Positions 34,691 to 42,350 of a stretch of 64,000 bases of DNA are shown in pieces. Positions within the stretch are counted from its first letter, which is position 1. Each line of letters opens with the position of its first letter. Position numbers and translations under genes: made by a program. A model generated the notes under the pieces. That model was not told where the DNA came from, did not search any database, and saw only the letters and a list, made by a program, of their open reading frames with translations. This DNA is from Brevundimonas sp. AJA228-03 (GTDB lineage: Bacteria > Pseudomonadota > Alphaproteobacteria > Caulobacterales > Caulobacteraceae), in the NCBI RefSeq assembly GCF_017795885.1, contig NZ_CP059297.1:2733001-2797000 (forward strand), in the 5' to 3' direction.

Positions 34691-34807
34691 TCATTCTTGC
34701 TGTACCCGCCGTGTGCCCAAGCGCTTCCACGTAATTGAAAACACGAAACTCTCTGTCCGGTCCATCATGGGGGCCACCGACAGGCGGTGGGCGGGAACGG
34801 GAGTCAT
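34691..34807 (-). pseudogene. displaced 5' end of the original dusA
   Basis: A minus-strand frame starting at an ATG whose product begins MTPVPAHRLSVAPMMD, a typical DusA N-terminus. Similarity then stops at the repeat and the frame ends after 38 codons in unrelated sequence. It is what remains upstream of the insertion point. The flanks (34483-34690 and 34808-34991) hold nothing else I can recognise. Confidence 0.75.
34755..34775. repeat. attachment site copy (element right end)
   Basis: 21 bp, GTCCGGTCCATC followed by ATGGGGGCC, differing at one position from 31992-32012 and in the same orientation. It lies within the displaced dusA 5' fragment exactly where DusA similarity ends. Confidence 0.8.
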
Positions 34808-34991
34808 GGTCGGCTATCTGGGGGCCAGGTACGGCGAAAACAGGGTGGACTTTGTGCACTTCCTGCACTTTGCCCACCGGGCGAAAGGCTCTTTAGCACG
34901 TCGGAGCAACATTCGCGGACGTCCGGGCGATCGGGTGTTCCACCTTCGGCCGAAAGGGCTTTGACGCCTGCAACCCCGCTGGCTAACCAGA

Positions 34992-36401
34992 ATGGCGATG
35001 GCCCAAAGATCCGATACCTATGTCTCCACGCGCGGCGGCGCACCCGCGACGGATTTCGCCGAGGCCCTGCTGCGCGGCATGGCCCCCGACGGCGGGCTCT
35101 ATATGCCGACCGCCTGGCCGACGCTGACCCCCGGGGCCTGGGCCGCCGGACAAGGCTATGCGGACATCGCCACCGCAGCCATGACCCCTTTCATCGGCGA
35201 CGCCCTGCCGGCCGGATCGCTGGACCGGGCGCTGGCGCGGCTGATCACAGGCTTTGCGCCCGCCGAGGTGACGCCGCTGGTCCGGCTGGAGGAGGGGCTC
35301 TATCTGCTGGAGCTGTTCCACGGTCCGACCGCCGCGTTCAAGGATCTGGCCATGCAGCTGGCCGCGTCCCTGGCGTCGGAAGCCCTGGCCGCCTCCGGCG
35401 AGACCCTGACCCTGGTCACGGCGACCAGCGGCGACACGGGGGCCGCCGCCGTCGCCGCCTTCGCCGACCAGCCGCGCATCCGCCTGATCGTGCTGCATCC
35501 GCATGAGCGGGTGTCGCCCGTCCAGCGCCGCCAGATGACGACGGTCCAGGCCGACAATGTGCTGAACCTGGCCGTCCGGGGCGATTTCGACGATTGCCAG
35601 CGTCTGGTGAAGGGGCTGCTGGCCGACGAGACCTTGCGCGCGCATGGGCGGTTCAGCTCGGTCAATTCGATCAACTGGGCGCGGCTGGCCGGACAGATTC
35701 CCTACTATGTCTCGGCGGTGTCCCAGGCGGCGGCGATGGGTGAGACGCGGGCCCCGGTGTTCGTCGTGCCGACGGGAAACTTCGGCGACGCCTTCGCCGG
35801 GATCGCGGCCCGGAAGATGGGCCTGCCGGTCGCCGGGTTCGTGGCGGCGGTAAACAGCAATGACGCCCTGGCCCGCGCGATCAACGAAGGCGTCTATGCC
35901 CGAAAGGCCGCCGTCGAGACCGCCAGCGTCAGCATGGACGTGCAGGCTCCGTCGAACTTCGAGCGGCTGGTGTACGAGGCCTCGGGCCGCGACGCCGCCC
36001 TGACCGCCGGCCTGTTCGCCGACTTCGCCCGAAAGGGCGAGGTGACCCTGCCCGTCGACCTGCTGGCCGCCCTCCGCGCCGAGGTCAGTGCCGTCTCGGT
36101 CGACGAGCCGACGACCCGGGCCGAGGTCGCCCACGCCCACGCCGCCTGGGGCCAGGTCGTCTGCCCCCACACCGCCGTCGGCCTGTCGGCGGCGCGTGGG
36201 GTGGACCGGACGCAGGGACCCGTGATCGTCCTGGCCACCGCCCACCCCGCCAAGTTCGGCAAGGACGTAGCCCCTGTGCTCGGCTTCGACCCCGACCCGC
36301 CGAAGGTCATCCGCGACCTCGGCGACCGGGCCGAACGGTTCGAGGTGATCGGGGCGGAGGCCGCCGAGGCTCTGGCGGCGGTGCGGGGGTTTGGGGGGTA
36401 G
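34992..36401 (+). CDS. thrC: threonine synthase
   Basis: A 469-residue PLP enzyme converting O-phosphohomoserine to threonine. The PLP lysine is in LFHGPTAAFKDLAMQ, the phosphate/PLP motif is TATSGDTGAAAV, and N-terminal YVSTRGGAPATDF is typical of the long proteobacterial form. It starts MAMAQRSD; the second ATG two codons on is possible. The rest of the pathway (thrB and the fused kinase-dehydrogenase) lies downstream on the other strand, in convergent orientation. Confidence 0.95.
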   Translation: MAMAQRSDTYVSTRGGAPATDFAEALLRGMAPDGGLYMPTAWPTLTPGAWAAGQGYADIATAAMTPFIGDALPAGSLDRALARLITGFAPAEVTPLVRLEEGLYLLELFHGPTAAFKDLAMQLAASLASEALAASGETLTLVTATSGDTGAAAVAAFADQPRIRLIVLHPHERVSPVQRRQMTTVQADNVLNLAVRGDFDDCQRLVKGLLADETLRAHGRFSSVNSINWARLAGQIPYYVSAVSQAAAMGETRAPVFVVPTGNFGDAFAGIAARKMGLPVAGFVAAVNSNDALARAINEGVYARKAAVETASVSMDVQAPSNFERLVYEASGRDAALTAGLFADFARKGEVTLPVDLLAALRAEVSAVSVDEPTTRAEVAHAHAAWGQVVCPHTAVGLSAARGVDRTQGPVIVLATAHPAKFGKDVAPVLGFDPDPPKVIRDLGDRAERFEVIGAEAAEALAAVRGFGG

Positions 36402-36437
36402 GCGTTTTGGCCGCCGGGGGTTGCGGAGCCTTCGAAA

Positions 36438-36649
36438 CTTGTCATCCCGGAAATCGCGCCAGCGATTATCCGGGACGGGACGGACGATGCCCGCTATCGA
36501 CGCTCCCGGAAGACGCAAAGCGGCTGTCCGGGAGACGGCCGGGAATGGCCGGGCTTTCTCCCGGACAATCGCTGGCGCGATTTCCGGGAGGGAGGGTGGC
36601 ACGGTCCAGCGTCCCGGCTCTTCGCTTCGCTACGGCCGGGATGACAAGT
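36438..36649. repeat. compound inverted repeat between thrC and thrB
   Basis: Outer arms ACTTGTCATCCCGG (from 36438) and CCGGGATGACAAGT (to 36649). Inner arms of 31 bp, 36445-36475 and 36559-36589, match inversely at 30 of 31 positions (core GGAAATCGCGCCAGCGATT). It fills the space between two convergent genes and resembles a dispersed REP-like unit. It may end transcription from both sides. Confidence 0.75.
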
Positions 36650-36681
36650 CCCATCGTCAGGTGGCGCGGGGAGGAGACGGT

Positions 36682-37620
36682 TTACCCCATCTCCCGCCAC
36701 CAGGGCGCGCGCCGGAAGAAGGCCCCCGGGTCCTTGGGGGTCACCAGCTTGGTGGGGTCGTGGAAGATGCGGTCGTGCAGGCGGGTCAGGGTGAAGCGGA
36801 TCGCGGCGGCCTCGCCCAGATGCGGCAGGGTGGCGGCCTCGGGCGGCGTCAGCGGGCGGACGGCCTCGTAGCCGCGACGGAAGGCCTCGATCGCGCCCGG
36901 AATAGGCGTGCCCGTGCCGTCGAAACCCCAGGCGCTGAGGGCGATGGCGAGGTCATAGGCCAGCAGGTCTGTGCAGCCGAAATAGAAGTCGATCACGCCC
37001 GACACGGCGCCGTCGTCGAACAGCACATTGTCGGGGAAATAGTCGGCGTGGATCGGTCCGCGCGGCAGATCGTCCGTCCACGGATCGCCGAGACGGACCA
37101 GGGCCGCCTCGACCCCGTCCAGGATCACCCGGTCCTCTCCGGTCGCGGCCGTCTGACACCGGTCGGCCAGGGCGCGCCAGGCCACCGGCCCGACCGGATT
37201 GGCGCGTGCAACGGCGAAGCCCCCGGCCTCCAGATGCAGCCGCCCCAGCATGGCCCCGGCCGCCTCGACCTCGGAGGGTGACGGGTCGCGCAACCAGGCC
37301 CCGGACAGCCATTCGATCACCGCCGCCGGTCGCCCGTTCAGGGTTCCGACCCAGCCGCCGTCGCGATTGCGCACCGGGCGGGGGGCCGCAAAGCCCCGCC
37401 CCGCCAGATGATCGGTCAGGCCCAGACAGAACGGCAGGGAGGCCGCATCGGTGCGTGCCTCGAACAGGGTCAGGACGTGGCGGGCCCCTTCGGTTTCGAG
37501 GCGATAGTTGGTGTTCTCCACCCCCTCGGCGATGGGGTGGAGCGCGCGAAAAGCCCCGAGGTCGTAGGTTTCGAGGAAGGCACGCGCCTGATCGTCCGAA
37601 ACCGGAGTGAAGACGGCCAC
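36682..37620 (-). CDS. thrB: homoserine kinase (APH-fold ThrB)
   Basis: A 312-residue kinase of the aminoglycoside-phosphotransferase fold, the alphaproteobacterial type of ThrB. Motifs: GVENTNYRLETEGARHVLTL near the N-terminus, the catalytic loop GPIHADYFPDNVLF, and metal-binding GVIDFYFGCTDLL. It phosphorylates homoserine for ThrC. The start lies 3 nt after the stop of the kinase-dehydrogenase gene, so the two are one operon. Confidence 0.94.
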   Translation of the reverse strand: MAVFTPVSDDQARAFLETYDLGAFRALHPIAEGVENTNYRLETEGARHVLTLFEARTDAASLPFCLGLTDHLAGRGFAAPRPVRNRDGGWVGTLNGRPAAVIEWLSGAWLRDPSPSEVEAAGAMLGRLHLEAGGFAVARANPVGPVAWRALADRCQTAATGEDRVILDGVEAALVRLGDPWTDDLPRGPIHADYFPDNVLFDDGAVSGVIDFYFGCTDLLAYDLAIALSAWGFDGTGTPIPGAIEAFRRGYEAVRPLTPPEAATLPHLGEAAAIRFTLTRLHDRIFHDPTKLVTPKDPGAFFRRAPWWREMG

Positions 37621-37623
37621 CCG

Positions 37624-39360
37624 CTAATGATGTCCCAGCGACGCATGCCGCGCCCGCACGATGTCGGCGAGGTCGGCCAGCACGCTCTCGGTCGTCGGCC
37701 AGCGGCCCGCGCCGCGTCCCTTGCAGGACCAGACCCGCCCGTCCTCGCCATAAACCTTCAAGCCGTTGCGCTCCCCGTTCAGTCCCTGGAAGAACGGGTC
37801 ATCCAGCCCGGCGTCAAGGGAGACCGACGCCTTCAGACCGTCGCCGTCCCGGAAACAGGCCCCGATCTGCCGCACCGGCCCGGAAGGCTGAAAGGCATCC
37901 GACAGCACGGCGCACGGGACGTCGGCCTCGTCGGGCGTCCGGCCGAACGCCTCGAAGGCCAGCAGGCGGACCTTGGCGGCCGAGTCCCGTCCCTCCAGAT
38001 CCGACGAGGGATCCTCCTCGGCGAAGCCGGCGACGCGGGCGTCGGCGAGGGCATCGGCAAAGTCGGCCCCGGCCTGCAGCCGCGTCAGCATGAAGTTGAC
38101 CGTGCCGTTCAGCACTGCCTCGAAGCCCTTGACCGGACCGGCCGATTTCGCGGCGCGCAGCGTCTCGATCATCGGTGCGCCCCCGCCGACCGCGGCGGAA
38201 TAGGCCAGGCGCGAGCCGTGGGCGTGGGCGGCGTCGGCCAGGCCCTGGGGGTCGCGGCTGATCGCCTGTTTGTTGGCGCTGGCGACATCGATGCCGCGCT
38301 CCAGGGCGGCGCGGATCAGGTCGTGGCCGGCTCCGCCCTCCGACAGGGCCTCCAGCAGGATGTCGGGCTTCAGGGCCAGCAGGGCCTCGCGGTCGGACGT
38401 GAACAGTCCGGCCGGGGCCTCGACGTCGCGGGGCTTCTTCGGATCGCGGACCAGCACGCCCACGACCTCGAACCGCGCGTCCTTCTGCAGCCGGGCCAGC
38501 AGGCCACCGCCGACCACGCCGCAGCCGGCGACGACGACCCTGAGCGGGGCATCGGGCACGGACGGTCCGGGGGGCGCCGAGGCGTCACCCACCACCGTGC
38601 AGTCGGCACGACCGAGGGCAGCGACCTCGATGTCGACCGACCGGGACTGACCCAGATCGATGGCGTCGTGCTGGACCAGGGCCCCGCCATGGCGGCGCGC
38701 GTCGTCCCAGCTCGCACGGCGATAGCGCAGTGGCTTGCCCGAGGCCGAGGCGGGATCGCGGTCGTAAAGTCCGTCCACATCCTTCACCAGACGCACGCGC
38801 TTCAGCCCCAGTTCAGCGGCCAGGAAGACGGCCGTCAGGTCCGATCCGCCACGCCCCAGCAGCACGACCTTGCCGCTGGACCCCAGCGCGCCGAACCCCG
38901 GGACCACGACGACCTGATGATCCGCCAGCGCCTTTCGCAGCGCCTCGCTGCGCAGGGAGACGGGATGGGCGTGCTCGGACGGGCCCTCGGCCACGATGCC
39001 CAGTTCGCGGACGGACAGGGCCGAGGCGTCCAGACCGATCCGGTCGCAGGCGATGGCGACGAGGGCCGCCGCCTTCTCCTCGCCCAGGGCGACATAGGCG
39101 GGCAGCAGGTCGTTCTCGTGATCCAGTCCCAGCTCCCGCGCCTCGGCCAGCAGCCGGTCGGTGTGACCGCCCAGGGCCGAGACCACGGCGATGACCTTTC
39201 GACCCGCGCGGACGTGGCCATAGACCTCGGACGCCACGGCCGGGGCGCACGACCGGTCCTGCAGGATGGAGGAGCCGAACTTCAGTACCACCACCTCGGT
39301 GGCGGGCGCGGGTTCGGCGTTCGGTTTCTCGACGACGGCGAGGTGGGGAGCGTTGGGCAT
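37624..39360 (-). CDS. aspartokinase-like / homoserine dehydrogenase fusion
   Basis: A 578-residue two-domain protein. Residues about 22-270 are an amino-acid-kinase domain of aspartokinase type: VVVLKFGSSIL (KFGGTS in classical enzymes), VVSALGG, LGRGGSDLTAV and VKDVDGLYDRDP. From about residue 275 it is a homoserine dehydrogenase: VVVAGCGVVGGGLLARL (NAD site), ASANKQAISRD, LNGTVNFMLTRL and GRDSAAKVRLLA. No ACT domain lies between them, unlike ThrA or MetL, so allosteric control by threonine is probably absent or altered. The ATG is preferred over an upstream TTG at 39405. The gene lies behind a terminator and a threonine-rich leader frame. Confidence 0.87.
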   Translation of the reverse strand: MPNAPHLAVVEKPNAEPAPATEVVVLKFGSSILQDRSCAPAVASEVYGHVRAGRKVIAVVSALGGHTDRLLAEARELGLDHENDLLPAYVALGEEKAAALVAIACDRIGLDASALSVRELGIVAEGPSEHAHPVSLRSEALRKALADHQVVVVPGFGALGSSGKVVLLGRGGSDLTAVFLAAELGLKRVRLVKDVDGLYDRDPASASGKPLRYRRASWDDARRHGGALVQHDAIDLGQSRSVDIEVAALGRADCTVVGDASAPPGPSVPDAPLRVVVAGCGVVGGGLLARLQKDARFEVVGVLVRDPKKPRDVEAPAGLFTSDREALLALKPDILLEALSEGGAGHDLIRAALERGIDVASANKQAISRDPQGLADAAHAHGSRLAYSAAVGGGAPMIETLRAAKSAGPVKGFEAVLNGTVNFMLTRLQAGADFADALADARVAGFAEEDPSSDLEGRDSAAKVRLLAFEAFGRTPDEADVPCAVLSDAFQPSGPVRQIGACFRDGDGLKASVSLDAGLDDPFFQGLNGERNGLKVYGEDGRVWSCKGRGAGRWPTTESVLADLADIVRARHASLGHH

Positions 39361-39402
39361 TGCGGTGGATCCGTTCGGGGTTCTGAAATCGGGGTGATCG
39401 GG

Positions 39403-39436
39403 CAAAGGAAAACCCGCCTGGCCGGGGCCGGGCGGG
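39403..39436 (-). terminator. attenuator terminator upstream of the aspartokinase-homoserine dehydrogenase gene
   Basis: On the minus strand, CCCGCC-C-GGCC pairs with GGCC-A-GGCGGG around a 2-nt loop, followed by TTTTCC. It lies 43 bp before the gene start and 35 bp after the leader peptide stop, the geometry of an amino-acid attenuator. Confidence 0.72.
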
Positions 39437-39471
39437 TCTGGGTTGGCTGAAGGTCTTTCGATCCCCGTGCG

Positions 39472-39546
39472 CTAACCTGTCCCCGCCCGCGAGGGGCCGG
39501 TGATGGTCATACCGGTGGTGGTCGAAATGAGGGTCGCGAGCGTCAT
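39472..39546 (-). CDS. threonine operon leader peptide (predicted)
   Basis: A 24-codon frame, MTLATLISTTTGMTITGPSR and four more residues. Eight of 24 residues are Thr and two are Ile, with three consecutive Thr codons followed closely by Thr-Ile-Thr. A terminator and then the threonine-pathway operon follow. By analogy with enterobacterial thrL, stalling at these codons when charged tRNA is scarce would prevent the terminator forming. A longer version from 39666 is possible, but the short one has GGGG at 8 nt before its ATG. Confidence 0.7.
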   Translation of the reverse strand: MTLATLISTTTGMTITGPSRAGTG

Positions 39547-39659
39547 CGTCCGCGCCCCGAGGGCGGCGGTGGAGGTCGAAACGGCGATGTGGCCGAGACG
39601 GGACACGGGCGGAACCTTGTTGAAGATCGTTGATTTCAGGGTGTCGGGATGAAACGCCG

Positions 39660-39678
39660 GCGTCAACCCGGTTGACGC
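39660..39678. promoter_or_regulatory. palindrome in the thr/met divergent region
   Basis: GCGTCAACC-C-GGTTGACGC, a perfect palindrome with 9-bp arms, between the threonine leader and the SAM riboswitch. It is a candidate operator; no regulator is assigned. Confidence 0.45.
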
Positions 39679-39796
39679 ATCTTTTTTGCGTCCAGGCCGA
39701 AAGTGTGGCGCTTTTGACCCTTCCGGCCACGCAGGGGGAATCGCTGAGGGAGATTTTTTCTCTTGACCGGTGCGCTTCGCGGTTGCAACCTGAACT

Positions 39797-39914
39797 CACT
39801 CATCAAGACCGACCGAGGGATAGGCCCTTTGACGTCGGGGCAACCACCGGTTTCCAGCCGAACGGTGCCAACTCCTGCGAGGACGGTTTTCGGACCTTCC
39901 GCGAGAGATGAGTG
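39797..39914 (+). ncRNA. SAM-I (S-box) riboswitch upstream of metX
   Basis: P1 is 39797-39804 with 39907-39914 (CACTCATC / GATGAGTG). Conserved S-box pieces occur in order: ATCAAGA, GAGGGA, GGCCC, a P2 arm CCGAC/GTCGG with kink-turn GA residues, GGCAACC, P3 CACCG/CGGTG, the GGTGCCAA and CTCCTGC joining segment, and AGAGATGAG at the end. The hairpin 39912-39940 (GTGGAG-CGTCG / CGACG-T-CTCCAC) shares bases with the 3' side of P1, so it could switch with it. SAM binding should lower metX-metB expression. Confidence 0.92.
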
Positions 39915-39992
39915 GAGCGTCGACGAGGCGACGTCTCCACGATCTGTCATCGCATCCGGAGCCTTGGTGGGCGGGACGATGCAGACGACACC

Positions 39993-41036
39993 ATGGCTTT
40001 CGACACCGAGACCCTTTCCCAACCGGCCGCAGAACCCCTCTGTCGCCGTACGGCCCGGCTGGCCGGACGCGGCAACGAGGCCGCCGACGTCACGGTCGCG
40101 ATCCCCGCCGACTTCCGGCTGGCGTCGGGTGAGCGGCTGGGCCAGCGCCAGATCGTGGGGCGGCTGCATGGCCGGGTCGGCGCGCCGCTGATCGTCGTGG
40201 CGGGCGGCATCTCGGCCGGGCGCTTCGTGCACCGCACCGAGACCAACGGCCTGGGCTGGTGGTCGGGCGCGGTGTCGATCCGGGGCCCCATCGACCTCAG
40301 CCGCTTCCAGGTCCTGGCATTCGACTATGCCCCCGAGGCGGCGGAAGGATCGAAGCCCGTCACCATCACCACCCACGACCAGGCCCGGCTGCTGGGTCTG
40401 ATCCTGGACCGGATCGGCGATCCGGTCGTCTCGGCGTTTGTCGGCTGTTCCTATGGCGGCATGATCGGCCTGGCCTTTGCCGAGCTGTTCCCCGACCGGA
40501 TCGATCAGCTGGTCGTCGTCTCCGCCGCCCATCGCGCCCATCCGCAGGCCACCGCCTGGCGCGGCATCCAGCGCCGCATCCTGCAGCTGGCCCAGGCCGC
40601 CGGTCGGCCTGAGGACGGGGTCGCCCTGGCCCGCGAACTGGCCATGACCACCTATCGCACCGCCGAGGAGTTCGCCGACCGGTTCGAGACCACGGCCCCC
40701 ACGTCTGCGGGTCAGGCCTATCCGGTCTGCGAATATCTGACCGCGCGGGGCAAGGCCTATCGCACCCACACCACGCCCGATCGCTGGCTGTCGCTGTCGG
40801 ACTCGATCGACCGCCATGCGGTGACGCCCGAGGCGATCCGCACGCCCGTGACCCTGGTCGGGTTCACCTCCGACCGGCTGGTGCCGATCGACGACATCCG
40901 CGAACTGGCCGCCCGCCTGCCCCGGCTGTTCCGGCTGGTCGAGGCCCCGTCGCTGTATGGCCATGACGCCTTTCTGAAGGAGGACGAGGCGGTCGCCGCC
41001 ATCCTCCGTGCCGCCCTGAAGGATATCGACCAATGA
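39993..41036 (+). CDS. metX: homoserine O-acyltransferase (MetX family)
   Basis: A 347-residue alpha/beta-hydrolase-fold enzyme activating homoserine for methionine synthesis. Nucleophile in FVGCSYGGMIGLAFAELFPD, catalytic Asp in GFTSDRLVP and His in SLYGHDAFLKE. Motif GGISAGRF near residue 70 corresponds to the oxyanion region. MetX homologues use acetyl- or succinyl-CoA; the GCSYGG variant does not settle which. The ATG at 39993 is chosen because earlier starts lie in the riboswitch. It is coupled to metB (ATGA). Confidence 0.9.
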   Translation: MAFDTETLSQPAAEPLCRRTARLAGRGNEAADVTVAIPADFRLASGERLGQRQIVGRLHGRVGAPLIVVAGGISAGRFVHRTETNGLGWWSGAVSIRGPIDLSRFQVLAFDYAPEAAEGSKPVTITTHDQARLLGLILDRIGDPVVSAFVGCSYGGMIGLAFAELFPDRIDQLVVVSAAHRAHPQATAWRGIQRRILQLAQAAGRPEDGVALARELAMTTYRTAEEFADRFETTAPTSAGQAYPVCEYLTARGKAYRTHTTPDRWLSLSDSIDRHAVTPEAIRTPVTLVGFTSDRLVPIDDIRELAARLPRLFRLVEAPSLYGHDAFLKEDEAVAAILRAALKDIDQ

Positions 41037-42217
41037 CCAGGCGCCCCCACGACGTCCGCACCACCTGCGCCCGCTCGGGCGTCGACACCGACACGGCCCA
41101 CGGTTCGGTCATGCCGCCGCTGTACCTGTCGTCCAACTATTCGTTCGCAGGCTTCGAGCAGAAGCGGAAATACGACTACTCCCGCTCGGGCAATCCCACG
41201 CGCGACGTGCTGGCCGAGACCCTGGCCGAACTGGAAGGCGGGGCGGGATGTGTGGTCACGGCGACCGGCATGGCGGCGGTCGACCTGCCCCTGTCCCTGC
41301 TGGAGCCGGGCGACCTGCTGATCGCGCCGCACGACTGCTACGGCGGCACGCACCGCCTGCTGTGCGCCCGGGCGAGGAAGGGGCATTTCGAGGTGCTGTG
41401 GGTGGACCAGGGCGACCCCGTCGCGCTGGAACAGGCGCTGGCCCTGAACCCGAAACTGGTGCTGGTCGAGACCCCGTCCAACCCCCTGCTGCGCGTCGTC
41501 GACATCGCCGACATCTGCACCCGCGCCCACCGGGTCGGGGCCAGGGTGGTGGCGGACAACACCTTCCTGTCCCCTGCCCTGCAGCGCCCGATCGAGCTGG
41601 GCGCCGACATCGTCGTCCACTCCACGACCAAATACATCAACGGCCACTCCGACGTGGTCGGCGGGGCGGTGATCGCGGCCGATCCGGCGGATCATGCGGA
41701 GCTGGCCTGGTGGGCCAACTGTCTGGGCGTGACGGGCTCGCCGTTCGACGCCTATCTGACCCTGCGCGGGGTGCGCACCCTGTTCGCCCGCATCGAACGC
41801 CAGCAGACGACGGCGGGCAGGGTCGCCGCCCTGCTGGAAGGCCACCCGGCCGTCTCGGCCGTCCATTATCCGGGCCTGACGTCCCACCCGAACCACGCCC
41901 TGGCCGCGCGCCAGCAGCAGGGGCCGGGCGCCATGCTGTCGTTCGAGCTGGCCGGTGGCGTCGGGGCCGTGCGCCGGCTGGTGGAGACGCTTGAGACCTT
42001 CACCCTGGCGGAATCGCTGGGCGGGGTCGAAAGCCTGATCGCCCACCCGGCCACCATGACCCACGCCGCCATGACGCCCGAAGCGCGCGTCGTCGCCGGG
42101 ATCACCGACGGCCTGCTGCGCCTGTCGGTCGGTCTGGAGCACGAGGACGACCTGATCGCCGACCTGGTTCAGGCGCTGGATGCTCTGGTCGTCGCAGAGG
42201 CAGCAGCGGCCGCCTAG
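41033..42217 (+). CDS. metB: cystathionine gamma-synthase / Cys-Met metabolism PLP enzyme
   Basis: A 394-residue PLP enzyme of the Cys/Met metabolism family. The PLP lysine is in VVHSTTKYINGHSDVVGG. Also seen are YSRSGNPTRDVLAETLAELE and VETPSNPLLRVVDIADI. It condenses acyl-homoserine with cysteine (transsulfuration). A sulfhydrylase role is the main alternative. Its start overlaps the metX stop, and it is under the same SAM riboswitch. Confidence 0.9.
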   Translation: MTRRPHDVRTTCARSGVDTDTAHGSVMPPLYLSSNYSFAGFEQKRKYDYSRSGNPTRDVLAETLAELEGGAGCVVTATGMAAVDLPLSLLEPGDLLIAPHDCYGGTHRLLCARARKGHFEVLWVDQGDPVALEQALALNPKLVLVETPSNPLLRVVDIADICTRAHRVGARVVADNTFLSPALQRPIELGADIVVHSTTKYINGHSDVVGGAVIAADPADHAELAWWANCLGVTGSPFDAYLTLRGVRTLFARIERQQTTAGRVAALLEGHPAVSAVHYPGLTSHPNHALAARQQQGPGAMLSFELAGGVGAVRRLVETLETFTLAESLGGVESLIAHPATMTHAAMTPEARVVAGITDGLLRLSVGLEHEDDLIADLVQALDALVVAEAAAAA

Positions 42218-42350
42218 AGCATGATCGCTTGAGGTGGACCCACGTCGTGGGTCCAGCCGAAAGCGTGAATCATGCTCTCGCTCATATCTGGAGCCTGATT
42301 CACGGCATCGGCGGAATCGCGAAGCGATTCCACCTCAGCCGATCAGGCTC
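42216..42350. repeat. two adjacent cruciform repeats
   Basis: Dyad 1: AGAGCATGAT (42216) with ATCATGCTCT (to 42278), containing the stem GGACCCAC-GTC-GTGGGTCC (42236-42254). Dyad 2: GAGCCTGAT (42291-42299) with ATCAGGCTC (42342-42350), containing GGAATCGC-GAA-GCGATTCC (42313-42331). They fill the gap between convergent metB and the PepSY-type gene and touch its stop codon. They are probably a dispersed intergenic repeat serving as a two-way terminator. Confidence 0.7.

Larger units (their letters stand above)
32013..34754. mobile_element. remnant of a dusA-targeting integrative element
   Basis: The 2.7 kb between two 21-bp direct repeats. It supplies a new 5' end to dusA and carries a flavin amine oxidase gene and a TetR regulator. 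No integrase or excisionase gene is present, so it cannot move by itself. It has long non-coding stretches (283 bp at 32042-32324 and about 200 bp at 34483-34690) and visibly weaker G/C codon bias than the surrounding genes. It is probably a deletion derivative of a larger island. I see no other recognisable feature in the spacers. Confidence 0.7.

Noticed and set aside
34483..34738. Plus-strand frame continuing past the TetR gene
   Set aside because: Codon third positions show no bias, there is no recognisable domain, and it overlaps the TetR gene in another frame.
36438..36649. Possible CRISPR-like repeats
   Set aside because: The repeated units are inverted, not direct, have no regular spacers, and no cas genes are present anywhere in the window.
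39547..39666. Longer 64-residue version of the threonine leader peptide
   Set aside because: The first 40 residues show no bias or leader function, and a usable start lies at 39546 directly before the Thr-rich part. It remains possible.
39912..39992. GTG at 39912 as metX start
   Set aside because: It lies in the P1 stem of the riboswitch, and the residues before MAFDTETLS do not resemble MetX.
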